Below the pieces are notes generated by a model that saw nothing but the letters and a program-made list of their open reading frames with translations, did no database searches and was not told the DNA's origin. From assembly GCF_030272615.1 (NCBI RefSeq), contig NC_081409.1:881056220-881116219 (forward strand): 60,000 bases of DNA, read 5' to 3'. This document shows, piece after piece, positions 34,990-46,239 of this stretch. Each line of letters begins with the position of its first letter. Within the stretch, counting starts at the first letter, position 1. A program made the translations under genes and the position numbers. The DNA comes from Cryptomeria japonica. Taxonomy: Eukaryota > Streptophyta > Pinopsida > Cupressales > Cupressaceae.

Positions 34990-35729
34990 CATTAGCATAG
35001 CAGATTCTCTCCCCCTCTCTTTTGTTACTTCCTCTATATGTTATTCTCATTCTTCTATTTGTTGTCCTTAGTGCTGTCTACTTGAGGATGATGCAAAGCA
35101 TTGAGATCTCTTTTGGTCTCTCTCATGTTGACTCAAAAGACACATGTGTTCCCTTCTTCTAGGTGACCTTCCTTGACTGGGGAATGATGAAAAATTATGC
35201 ATACATACATATGATATATATACATGACTTATCATACAGCATACTGACCCTGAGGAAAGCGAAGTCACCGCATGCTTTATGTTTGTCTATATTATCCTTG
35301 GGTTTATCTCACACTTGGGGGCTAAATCTTTGTGATAACATGCTCCTTTCCTTTCTTATTTCTTATGTGTATCACTACGTTAAAAAAATCACCCCCGTTG
35401 AGGCGTGTGCGATCGCTTTAACGTAGGGGGGCATACACCCTGTCTATCCTTTCGAGATACTTCAAAATTTCTTGGCGAACTTAGCTTTGCCTTGAAATTT
35501 TTTGGTATTTCTCTTGCATGACTCATAGTGAGGGAACCTTACTACTGACAGTCATGGTTCTCCCTCATGATCTTCCCTTTTACTTTGTCAATCGAAGTCG
35601 TAAGATCCTTAGTCCACTGGGGGCTTGGTGTATCTTGCCTCCTTGACATGGTGAAAGTCTTTCAATGTTGTTTCCTTGTACTTTACCGAAAGTATGAGCA
35701 TACATACTCTCGCTAAAGTGGGGGCTAAA
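34990..35729 (+). other. 3' untranslated region and polypurine tract, internal 1
   Basis: Non-coding 740 bp between the Gag stop and LTR B. The PPT AAAGTGGGGGCTAAA (35715-35729) abuts TGTAGC of LTR B. Two similar G-rich tracts occur earlier: acttgggggctaaatc (about 35310) and ccactgggggcttgg (about 35617). Confidence 0.65.
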
Positions 35730-36986
35730 TGTAGCATCCTAAAATTGTGACACTTGCAATTTCGACTGCATTTTGGTCTTCACGATGGCGACGCAACACG
35801 CAACCTGAATGGAGACCCCGAAACCTGATTATGACACTAAAAACTGCATTTTTCAAGCACCCTGGCCTGAACCTCCTTGCACCCTGCTGTCTCGGGAGGT
35901 GGGACCAGAGCTCCCAGCCCCCTGGTCCTTCAGGACCAGTGCACTCAGCGCCCTGGTCCCCTAGGACCATGGCGCCCAGCGCCCTGGTCCCTAGGCCTAT
36001 TTTGGGCCCGGTTTCCTCAGAGGACTTCAGGTCTTTTTGTTTGCAAATTGGAAATTAACTTTCCTGGTCAGCCTAAGGTCTGGAAAATCAGTCTTTTAAC
36101 CTTAATTCGCAAGTATATAAACTACATTTTACTCTCTCATTGCGGTAGATGGAAAAAAGGTGAAAGCAAGATTCAAGCATTCAAGCATTCAAGCATTCAA
36201 GCATTCCTTCTAAGTCTCCATTCAAGGCTAAGTGTTGCATTCAAGACAAGGATTCAACCATTGAAGAGGAGATCACTTACTACTTGCTACATACAACATA
36301 CAACAAACAACAACATCTAAACATTCGCACATAAGGATACAAACATCCTTAGAACAAGGTATTAGTACTTGTTTTACATTACAGTCATTTACATTTACAG
36401 CATTTCTCATTACTTGGTTAATTCCAAAACCAGGGTTTGACCTAAAGGCAAACCCCTAATCCCTAACCCCCTAATCGTCTTCGCTTTTCTGTGTGTAGGT
36501 TGCAGGTACGCGGCTGAAATTGAAGATCTAGAATCCTTGTGCAAAGAAGAACAGATCCCCCTTCGTTTCGCGGATTTTTCGGAGGACCGTGGCGCCGGGC
36601 GCCATCGTCCAGACAACTTTTGCTCAAATTTGCAGGACAACGCCGTATCGACATTTTACTGCTAATTCCAGGTCCGCAGCTTCATACTATATCCCTATCT
36701 CAGATTATAAGCGAATCTTTATCATTTTCTATGCATTCCTAGCTTAATTCTTCTATGCACATTCTTTACAAAAGAGGGTAGCCTTGCTTTCTTAACCCCT
36801 TGAAACACATTTAGCATCCAATCTTGCCTTGTGTGGGATTGGATCTTGTGAGTTTCAACCCCTCTTTTGAATGTAAAGTCTCTCCCCTAAGTGAAAACCA
36901 TCAACCCTAGCGAGCCTCCCTTCTCTCTCCTTGGAGTTGGAAGAGGGGAGAGCAACTAGGGTTCGATTGCGATTTTTTGCTTTACA
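35730..36986 (+). repeat. LTR B of the nested element (central)
   Basis: 1257 bp. It is ~30 bp longer than LTR A because of a third palindromic U3 unit. It has a PPT on its left and a PBS on its right, so it is shared by two internal regions. It has four attcaagc repeats, against three in A and five in C. Differences from A and C are sparse, far fewer than between the LTRs of the outer element. Confidence 0.88.
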
Positions 36987-37144
36987 TTTTGGTGAACCCG
37001 ACGTGAACATCCTTTCTGATTTTTCATGCTTAGATCTGAAAAAATTGATTACATTTCCATGTTTGATCTTTTGCAAAATTTTAGAGGTGATTGCATAAAA
37101 ACCCTAAAATTTCTTTTTAGTAATTGAACTTGTGAAATGCTTAA

Positions 37145-37927
37145 TTGTTAATGTTTGTTTTAGATCTGCCCTTCTATTACAAATTATCAATTCATATCTG
37201 TGCTTTAATTTTGAAAATTAAGTGGTTAAGTGTCAAAACCCTAATTTTTGAAACCCTCTTGATTCAACCTTTGTCCGACAATTTCACTGATCAAAACATC
37301 TCCAAATCAGCTATAACTGTGGATTCTGCAATAAAATCACAATATCTTTCATCCCTGAAAATTTGGAAAAAAGTTGCGAGGACCATGTGCACTCCGAGCG
37401 CCATCATCCCCGACATTTTTTCTGAAATTTCGGGAGCAAGATCTTACTGTATTTTCCTGCTAAAATCCAGAATTTTGCATGATTTTGTTAATTCTAACAC
37501 TTTCAAATTTACAGTCAAAGTTGGTCTCGTGATTGCTTGGTTTAAGGCTTCTAATCATTTAAAAATCATCAAAATTAAAATTTTGTGTCAAAATTGTGTT
37601 CTTACTATCCTAAATCTGGAAAGTGTATTTGCATTCATTCGAAATTTCAGTGCTTTATTCAAATTCTTGCAATTTGTGACTTTTGAAATTAAGTGCTTAA
37701 TTACAACAACTTTGATTTCCACTTTCAAAATTGAATTTTGCGTGAAATTGAGTCAATTTTTAAAATTCAAAATTTGCATTGCTTTTGACATTCTCTCTAA
37801 AATCATAAAATTCAAAATTTCAGTTTCCCTCTCTTTTTCAAAAATTCAAATTTTGCATTTTTCGACAATCTTGATAAGGTTCAATTTTGAGATTGCAACT
37901 TTAATTTGGCCTATCTACAGATCGTAA
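37145..37927 (+). other. 260-codon open frame in the 5' leader, internal 2
   Basis: Counterpart of 30521-31303, also free of stops. The hairpin modules here (about 37357-37425 and 37982-38055) have lost base pairs: the inner stems end atcc and gtcg in place of gtcc. Confidence 0.35.
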
Positions 37928-38160
37928 AATCACTCAATTTTTTCAGATTAGCTATAAAATCATCATAACTTTCATCCCTGCAAATTTCGAAAAAAGTTGC
38001 AAGGACCGTGTTGCACTCCGAGCGCCACGGTCGCGGACATTTTTTCCGAAATTTTGGGAGACTGTCGTGATTGCATTTAACAGCTTAAATCCAGAAGATT
38101 GGCTGATTTTATTGAAAATTGCTACCTCTAAATTCAAAATTTTCTCTCTCTTTCTAGTGC

Positions 38161-40309
38161 ATGAGTTTTACAACAATAAGCCCTACTTACACTATTCCCG
38201 TTAGACGAAGCCATAGAATTAAGTCTTTCCGAGGTTTAACTACTGAGGAGATGGAACCTAATTTGAATAGCCTTTTTAACGAGGACATGGGTAATTCCTC
38301 TAATCCTCCTAATGATGAAGAAGCTCTCCATGAGGTTTCTGTTGAACAACTTTCGAAATTGGATAACCAATTTGACGATTTTCACCAATGGATGTCTCAT
38401 GAGTATCCCGATAGTCAAGCTCTTCCTTTAATTGAGGGTCTAAAACATATGCTTCAAAGTGATAAGAATGGAATTGATATTTTGCGTGGTATTGCACACA
38501 TTGTGGATTCGAATGTGATGCCTATGAAGAGTTGCGCTGAAACTTTAGGTTATACACAACCTCCTACACAAGTTGATCATTCTATTCCTTTGACAACTCC
38601 TATTGCTAGCATACCTACCTTTACATCAAACATAATGACTACTTCTATACAAGACATTCCTCCTGTGGTTACCAGTCATGGGGGCAATCCTTCCTCTTCA
38701 ATTAATCCTATTCCTTCATTCAATCCGATTTCTTCATACATTCCTTCAATGAGTGTTCCTATTATATCTTCATAAATGAACATGATGCAAGGGGGCAATT
38801 CATTTAACCATTCCATTCCTCCTTATAGTGTTCCTCTTGTCCAATCATCCCCTATGATTGACTATCATAGAGTCCCACCACCTTATTCTCTACCTTCTTT
38901 CAATAACATCACACCTCCATCTCAATCTAACACACCTAATATGAATTCTTCGACTGAAGCGACCATTAACAATCTTGCACAGACTGTCTCTTCTTTACAG
39001 CAACAAATTGCCTCTATGAATCAATCTAAGTTTAGTGTGCCCACATTCGATGTTGCGAGCCTGCTTTCTCTTGACATTGTTAGAGCTATTCCCCCTAAAC
39101 ATGTTGAAATCCTGCATTTGGAGCTTTATAATGGTAAAGGAGATCCTCTAACACATGTTAAGACTTTTCAAACAACTTGTACTGATTTTGCTTATGACCA
39201 AAGGTTGCTTGCAAAACTATTCACTAGAACATTAAGAGACAAAGCCCTACAATGGTATTGCTCATTGCCTTCTTATTCTATTACTTCTTTTGAACAACTT
39301 GCAAATGCTTTCATTCAACAATTTCAAAACAATATAAGTCCTAAAGTTACTTTGATTGATTTAATGCATTGTAAACAAGGTGTTAAAGAAAAAGTGACTG
39401 ATTTCATTGGTAGATATAAGCATTTGTATGCTCAAATTTCTTTTCCAGTGCCTGATAATGATATTCAAAGAATCTTTATTTCTAATTTACAAAAATATAT
39501 TCAAGACAAACTTCTATTTTCTGAGTTTACTTCTTTCCAACAGTTGTGTGCAACTCTTCACAATTATCAACTGACTGTGAGTCAAATGGAACAATCACAT
39601 CCTATGGCTCTGAGTGATAAGGGTGATAGCAGTCAACAACTTGGGAAGTTTAAACCAAACAGAGATTCCATCAAATTCAATGAAAACATCATCAACAACA
39701 ATGTGAATGCAGCATCAGGTGTGCCTCCTATTTCTAAATTTTTCAAGAAAGAAAGAAAGTATACTCCTTTGAATGAATCATTGCATAGTATTATGAATAA
39801 GTTATTGGAACAAAATGTGCTTACTCTTCCTCCTATAAGACAAATTGATCCTGCAAAGATTACTTCACCTTATTTTGATAACAAAGCTTTTTGTCAATTT
39901 CATCGTCAACCTGGGCATGATACTGAAAAATGTTTTTCTTTAAAGGGCAAAATTCAAGATTTGATTGATAATAATACTATCTCTGTTTCTGGAGTGAATG
40001 ATAAAGGCAATACATCTGTAGCTCCTCCTAACCAAAATCTTCAGATTTTTACTGATCCATTACCTTCTCATACTTCTCATACCTCTAAAGCGATTGAGGC
40101 TAATGATTCCTCTTTATCATCTGATGGTCTTGTGTCTATGACTCCGAATGTGATTAACTTTGTAGAGTAGCAAGAAATCCCTAAAGAACCTTCCATCACA
40201 TTTGATTCTAGTGAAACCATTAGGGCACCTGATGGTCCTTTATACATAGTTGCAAAAGTCAAGAATACAGCTTGCCGTGGAGTGCTTATTGATCCTTCGT
40301 GCATGGTTA
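38161..40309 (+). pseudogene. Gag of internal 2, truncated and with two stops
   Basis: Second copy of the 1149-aa Gag. It opens identically at 38161. Codon 205 is TAA (38773-38775) where copy 1 has CAA, and TAG at 40168-40170 stands where copy 1 has CAG; both are C-to-T changes. The Gag domain and knuckle remain readable. The frame then ends in a ~1.81 kb deletion at about 40309-40312 that removed the rest of the protease-like region, the Pro-rich C-terminus and most of the 3' UTR. The remaining 3' sequence (40313-40541) rejoins the copy 1 tail. Not functional. Confidence 0.85.
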
Positions 40310-40541
40310 ATTTTTGGTATTTCTCTTGCATGACTCATAGTGAGGGAACCTTACTACTAATAGTCATGGTTCTCCCTCGTGATCTTCCCTTTTACTTTGT
40401 CAATCGAAGTCGTAAGATCCTTAGTCCACTGGGGGCTTGGTGTATCTTGCCTCCTTGACATGGTGAAAGTCTTTCAATGTTGTTTCCTTGTACTTTACCG
40501 GAAGTATGAGCATACATACTGCCGCTAAAGTGGGGGCTAAA

Positions 40542-41783
40542 TGTAGTGTCCTAAAATTGCGACAGTTGCAATTTCGACTGCATTTCGGTCTTCACGATGG
40601 CGACGCAACACGCAACTTGAATGGAGACCCCGAAACCTGATTACGACAATAAAAACTGCATTTTTTAAGCACCCTGGCCTGAACCTCCTTGCACCCTGCT
40701 GTCCTGGGAGGTGGGACTAGAGCGCCCAGCGCCCTGGTCCTTCAGGACCATGGCGCCCAGTGCCCTGGTCCCTGGGCCTATTTTGGGCCCGGTTTCCTAT
40801 GAGGACTTCGGGTCTTTTTGTTTGCAAATTGGAAATTAACTTTCCTGGTCGGCCTAAGGTCGGGAAAATCAGTCTTTTAACCCTAATTGGCAAGTATATA
40901 AACTACATTTTCCTCTCTCATTGAGGTGGATGGAAAAAAGGCGAAAGCAAGATTCAAACATTCAAGCATTCAAGCATTCAAGCATTCAAGCATTCAAGCA
41001 TTCCTTCTAAGTCTCCATTCAAGGCTAAGTGTTGCATTCAAGACAAGGATTCAACCATTGAAGAGGAGATCACTTACTACTTGCTACATACAACATACAA
41101 CAAACAACAACATCTAAACCTTCGCACATAAGGATACAAACATCCTTAGAACAAGGTATTAGTACTTGTTTTACATTACAGTCATTTACATTTACAGCAT
41201 TTCTCATTACTTGGTTAATTCCAAAACCGGGGTTTGACCTAAAAGAAAACCCCTAATCCCTAACCCCCCAATCGTCTTCTCTTTTCTGTGTGTAGGTTGC
41301 AGGTACGCGGCTGAAATTGAAGATCTGGAATCCTTGTGCAGAGACGAACATATCCCCCTTCGTTTCGCGGATTTTTCGGAGGACCGTGGTGCCGGGCGCC
41401 ATCGTCCTGACAACTTTTGCTCAAATTTGCAAGACAGCACCGTATCGACATTTTACTGCTAATTCTAGGTCCGCAGCTTCATACTATATCCCTATCTCAG
41501 TTTATAAGCGAATCTTTATCATTTTCTATGCATTCCTAGCTTAATTCTCCTATGCACATTCTTTACAAAAGAGGGTAGCCTTGCTTTCTTAACCCCTTGA
41601 AACACATTTAGCATCCAATCTTGTCTTGTGTGGGATTGGATCTTGTGAGTTTCAACCCCTCTTTTGAATGTAAAGTCTCTGCCCTAAGTGAAAACTATCA
41701 ACCCTAGCGAGCCTCCCTTCTCTCTCCTCGGAGTTGGAAGAGGGGAGAGCAACTAGGGTTCGATTGCGATTTTCCGCTTTACA
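40542..41783 (+). repeat. LTR C of the nested element (3')
   Basis: 1242 bp, starting TGTAGTG and ending TTTACA, followed directly by the target duplication GAAGT (41784-41788). It has five attcaagc repeats and two U3 palindromic units. Confidence 0.88.
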
Positions 41784-41837
41784 GAAGTCTATAGAATCAA
41801 CAGGTGCACTAGAGCTAGCATGTGATGTGGAAGCCAT
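41784..41837 (-). pseudogene. N-terminal piece of the split Lys/Glu-rich ORF
   Basis: The start codon at 41837 gives MASTSHASSSAPVDSIDF, then meets the nested insertion. The frame continues across the insertion into 29136 (IQQKARYNALSQ), allowing for the duplicated GAAGT. This shows that the ORF was one unit before the inner element arrived. Confidence 0.65.
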
Positions 41838-42443
41838 GATTAACGGAGAATTTTAAAAAATACCTTCAAAAATAAAAATTTAGGGCTTTGCAATTTGAAC
41901 TTAGCCACACACTCCTTCGGTTGCTGAAATACCGTTTTGTGTTCTACACTTCTTCAGCAGATGTTTGCTTCAGATTCTTCTTCAGGATTTTGATCAATTC
42001 TTTGAATCGTAGTGTAAATCGCTTTTCTTCACTCTACACTTGAAAACTTCTTCACTCGAAAAATGATAAGTGAAAAATGATTTGAAAATTCCTTTTAAAC
42101 AGATTCTCAACCTACCATAATAAATGCTCCACTATTAGGGCGTAAACCCGAATTTGCCTTTTATCATTTCTGGTCTTTTGTCAATCTGACAAGTATCACA
42201 TACTAGTTAAGATCTTTTACTGGTGTCAATCGGGGGTTCATGATATTTCACCGTTTGCTCCCCCTAAGCTTTTATGATGCTTAGTTTGCTGGTTCAGCGA
42301 CTTCCACACTAGGTGCAGTAACTGGTTCTTCTTGAATCACTTCTTATGGCTTCTTCTTCTAGGTTTTCTTCATATCTGCTTGAACAATTTCAACATCTAT
42401 ATTTCCTTCCAGAGTGACCGGTATATCATCTGATATACTCTTT
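41838..42443 (-). other. Spacer between Gag and the second ORF
   Basis: Short coding-like traces directly after Gag (EVIQEEPVTAPSVEVAEPA, about 42360-42300), then non-coding sequence up to the ATG at 41837. This is where a copia element would carry its protease, integrase and RT; none is present. Confidence 0.5.
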
Positions 42444-43594
42444 CTACTTTTGTAGAATCTTGTTGAATGACCCGGTTTGTTGCAATGATATCACCATTCG
42501 AGGTGCTTTCCAAGGTCCATTATTCATGTTTCCATTCTTCCTTATGCATGTTGCAACAGTGTGACCATTACCATGACAAATCACATAGATTTCTCTCCAT
42601 CCGGTTGCCACTTGATAGTCACCACTACCTGACTGATGATTATAGGTATTAAACCAATTTGGGTTCCGGTTCCCAGAGGGTTCAGGAAAAACTCCTTGAC
42701 TCCTTTGAGGATACCTTCCGGTATTGTGCATGACAGACCTGCATTCAAATGCTCTATGCCCAAACTTGTTGCATGCATAACAATTACCACTAAATCTATT
42801 GGGTCTAGGCTTATCATTTAGAAAATAAAGAAAATTATTGTAAGCCTTACTTCTACATACATTAGCAGTGTGTCCTTCCTCAAGACAATTAAAGCAAACA
42901 TGTTTGAACTTTTTCTTACCTTTATCCTTTGATGTTGGTTGTTTCTTTGATGCTCCATCTTTTGTTCCAGAGCTCTTACCTTCCTCATAATCAGAGAAAC
43001 CAAGTCCATTGGTATTCTTTACCGGTTTAGCTGATTCAAGCTTCAGCTCTAGCTTGACAGTGCTCTCATTGAATTTGGCAAGTATTTTCTTTGACTCAGT
43101 GAGTTCTTTGGAAATAGCAGCATTGGATTCCTTCAAGGTTGCATTCTCAGAAATAGCCGTGTTTAGTTCACCTTGCACTTCTTCTCTTTCCATTTTTCCT
43201 TCATGAAGATGAGCGGTAAGTGCACTGATCTCTTGCTTCAACTTGGAGATCTCATGATCTTTGTCTTTTACCAGATCTTCAGTTTTCCTCTGGTTCTCAA
43301 GCTCTTGACACATTCGGATAGTCAGTCCTTCCAACTCCTTTCTCAATTTGGAATTGGATTCATTCATCTTTTCTACTTCTTGAATTAGGGCTTCCATGTC
43401 CGCTTCATCAAAAGAACTGTTTTCAGTTAGCTCCATCAGTTTTTCAGCATGCTCTCTTCTTTTTGCCTGAGAGGCCTTATATTTGACCTTATGTTCATCA
43501 TAGGCTTGCTCAGTCTAAGTGAGCCGATGAGTAAGTTCCCTCACAGTGTATTCCCCAATGTCCCTTTCCAAGTTTTTAGACTTATAGAAAGGAA
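42444..43594 (-). pseudogene. Gag of the 20.4 kb element: coiled coil and zinc knuckles
   Basis: The open part runs 43436-42444 (330 aa). Upstream codons to near 43560 read on in frame with one stop (LTHRLT*TEQAYDEHK). Residues ~1-150 form a Glu/Lys-rich coiled coil (MEALIQEVEKMNESNSK). Three zinc knuckles follow: CFNCLEEGHTANVC (~180), CYACNKFGHRAFEC (~218) and YVICHGNGHTVATC (~285), the last missing its first Cys. This is the RNA-binding part of a copia-type Gag; the usual capsid region upstream is short or absent. After the last knuckle the frame ends (LQK*); further coding-like sequence in another frame runs to about 42300. No protease follows. Confidence 0.75.
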
Positions 43595-43607
43595 GGCTCT
43601 GATACCA
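43595..43607 (-). other. Primer-binding site of the 20.4 kb element
   Basis: The minus strand reads TGGTATCAGAGCC, an exact match to the plant initiator-Met-tRNA PBS, two bases after the LTR end (...ATACATCA). Confidence 0.88.
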
Positions 43608-43609
43608 AT

Positions 43610-44825
43610 TGATGTATACTAAGAGGGGGGGTGAATTAGTATACAGAAAAATATTGTACTTAAACACTTTAATAGTCTAGCAGTAAACCGGTAAAATAGT
43701 TTAGCAAACAAACCGATTAACACACATGCAAACCAAATAGCAAATAATGGATTCACCCACAGAAGCACAATCACCATAACACAAGAGATTTTGACGTGGA
43801 AACCCAAATGGGAAAAGCCATGGTGAGATGAAACTCACAAGTAACTATCTGCAGAATAGTAACTAGACCAGTTAAAGTCAGACCGGTTAAGGTCATACAA
43901 TGTTCTTTACAAGAACAGATCCTATTAGGAATCTCAATCTCTGTTACGAGATAAGTCCAATTAAAGACTACCTTGTGAGAGGATTTCAGATCCACAGATG
44001 TGAACCACCTTGTTAGAGGATTTACAAAGGATTTTTTGGGCCTACCCGGTTAAGGGTTTCTAACTTGTCAAAGATGTGAGTAATCAACAAGAGAATGATC
44101 TAGCAGATGGCATAGTCTTCTTGATCAGATCCATTGTAGCTCATAGCTAATGTATTTCAACATTACTGCAGTTTTCAGTAACTCCTCACTCTATTATAGC
44201 TCATAGACTTGATCTTCTCATTTAAGACCGCACATTCAAGAAGTTTGACAACCACTACAAAATGTAACAGCTATACTCGCATACTCTCTATCACACACAA
44301 AACCCTAGACATGATGTCCTTAAAAGGAATCCGATTTCACGTCGGTCCAATAGGATTACATTGCAAGTTCCTAGGTTCATTGTATCTAGACACATTTGAT
44401 AACATGACACAAAATCACCATCAAAGTGTCGGTGGATGATAACTCATCACAAAAATGTACTAGTTGGTAACTCATCACAGAGTATTACCAGTTTGTCCAA
44501 CTTTCCGGTTACCGGTTGGTAACTCAGAGTAATACCAGTTCAAACAGATTTCTGGTTGACAAAAATTGAAGACTGGGAAACTGATAACTACCACTTCTGG
44601 CTCCTTTGCTCTACTCCGCTTGTGATCTTCAAACCACTTGATCTCCTTATGCAGCTTGGGTATTTATATCGTTTGAGATCTGTAAACACTTTCTGCATAA
44701 CATTGATAGTCTAAAGACTAAAACATAATACCAGTTGAGCATAATTCATACATTCACAATGTGATCTCATAGCAAGTGCGTGTCCATCAATGAAAATCAT
44801 AACATAATCATAAAAAATGCCAACA
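43610..44825 (-). repeat. 5' LTR of the 20.4 kb element
   Basis: 1216 bp. The minus strand runs TGTTGGC...ACATCA. A TATA-like GATATAAATA sits at 44670-44661 on the minus strand. It is followed on the right by ATATC, the target duplication. Confidence 0.88.
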
Positions 44826-44830
44826 ATATC
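44826..44830. other. Target-site duplication ATATC, right
   Basis: Identical to 24417-24421. Confidence 0.85.
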
Positions 44831-45890
44831 TACTCTACTCCTTCTAGTGTCCCTATGGAGGTGGGCCTTGGAGGTGTTTTGTTCTTTAAATATTATTCTC
44901 TTGATGGGTGTTTTTAGGGGTCAAATCTAGTCTTTTTTAAGAATGATTGTGTTCTTCTTGGAGGCGGTTCTTCTTGGAGGCGGTTCTTCTTGGAGGCAAT
45001 TCTTCCCATGTAGTGTTGGGGGCTTCTAGAGGAGTGTTGCATGTTGGTTACCTTGTGGGTGTTTAACAAGAGCGACTCTATTTCCATCATCCCCACTAAA
45101 ATGTTGGACGCTAGCTTATTTCAAAGGATGTTGTCTTTTTTTATGATTTCTACTCTTTTCCTCTACTACTTCATCATGAAATGGTCCTATTTAGATCGAT
45201 TAGCTCAAGAATTCCTAATTGGAGATTGACTTGGGATCTTCTTGTCGCTAAGCTGAAGGCTAGGGTCTCTAACCCTATCTTTTTTCTGCGTAGGGCTTTG
45301 TCTCCCAATGTTTCTATTAACCACTAGTCTATTGAGGTCACTTGTGGTGTAAGTGAGAAAGGCTTCTAGGGTTCCTTTCAAAATCCAAGGACAAAGATCT
45401 TGCTATGGATGGAGGATCTATAGAGGCGATCTAGTGTGGATCTTTTGAGGTGGTCTATGTTATGGTGTTTATAGTGGTTTTCTTTTGAATGGGGTTAGGC
45501 TTGTTGCCTTTCTCGCTTTCTATGAATAATGTTGTTTGTACTGGTTCTTATAGTAAAAGTTTTTAAGATGGCTTTCAAAACCCAATGTTTGTTCTTCTCT
45601 CCCTTGACTACATTGTTCCGATGCAAAGGGTTTTTGTTGATAGACTTCTATAGTTCAGGGTTCTCCTAAACCCCTGTATTGTGATTAGATGATTTTACTT
45701 GTTTGGGAACTCTTTCCCTCTAGTTTATGCTCTAGTCAAAAGTATCCATTTCAAAATGAGTCCACTTTTTTGGGTTTTTGTGTTTGTGGTGATCTTATTG
45801 GCTTGTGAGTTCTCCCTTGTGTGCCTATTTAATAGTTATGTATTGGTAATGGACCAATCCCGTCTTTTATCTAATAAAAAAAAATTATGA
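44831..45890 (+). other. Right half of the split retroposon-like sequence
   Basis: Continues 23570-24421; the short open frame ending ...KGNGSDI on the left runs on as STPSSVPMEVG here. It holds three tandem copies of a 16-bp unit (ggaggcggttcttctt, 44960-45007) and ends in an A-rich tail preceded by ctaataaa (about 45875-45889). The protein is not recognised. The tail suggests retroposition by LINE machinery. Confidence 0.45.
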
Positions 45891-46239
45891 TTTAATATAA
45901 AAATTGATCTTATACAGCATGACCATTGAACATATAGATCCAATTGCTAGTTTATAGACTATATATAATAATTATTGTTTTTATTGAGAGGAAATGGTAA
46001 AGCATACATATCCATAAACCACTGTTCTATCAGATACAGCGATACAAAACATTGGAAAGTTGTAGAGATGGATATAATGAATAAGAAACATCCTGGCGAT
46101 TAATGGCAGAGCCCAAACACGATTTCATAGCATAGGAAAAGCCTTCACTATTAAGGATTACACGGAAGAAAACCACAGGCATTAGGGAATAAAAGAGGAT
46201 TCATAAACTACTCACGGTTAATTCTATTTCTTATTTGGA
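45891..46239. other. AT-rich intergenic, no feature seen
   Basis: Lies between the retroposon tail and the 3' end of the DUF247 pseudogene. It would include that gene's 3' UTR; no clear polyadenylation signal was singled out. Confidence 0.4.

Larger units (their letters stand above)
29137..41783 (+). mobile_element. Nested non-autonomous gypsy-like element (TR-GAG type), three LTRs
   Basis: Plus-strand insertion with the order LTR A (29137-30362), internal 1, LTR B (35730-36986), internal 2, LTR C (40542-41783). All LTRs start TGTAG and end TTTACA. The outer flanks carry a perfect 5-bp duplication GAAGT, so the whole array behaves as one insertion that later gained an extra LTR-internal unit, probably by unequal recombination. 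Each internal region has a PBS-like site and a long leader followed by a Gag ORF. RT, RNase H and integrase are absent. Elements with LTRs and only Gag are known in plants as TR-GAG; assignment to the gypsy lineage rests on the Gag domain. Confidence 0.85.
24422..44825 (-). mobile_element. LARD-like LTR retrotransposon without pol, 20.4 kb including nested insertion
   Basis: Minus-strand element with LTRs 43610-44825 (5') and 24422-25626 (3'), both beginning TGTTGGC and ending ...CA on the minus strand. It has a canonical TGGTATCAGAGCC PBS, a PPT, and a perfect 5-bp target duplication ATATC at 24417-24421 and 44826-44830. Without the nested 12.65 kb insertion it is ~7.75 kb. Coding content is one Gag-like ORF and one long Lys/Glu-rich ORF. 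I found no protease, integrase, RT or RNase H. The PBS type is the one used by copia elements, so a copia-derived non-autonomous element is likely. Confidence 0.85.
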
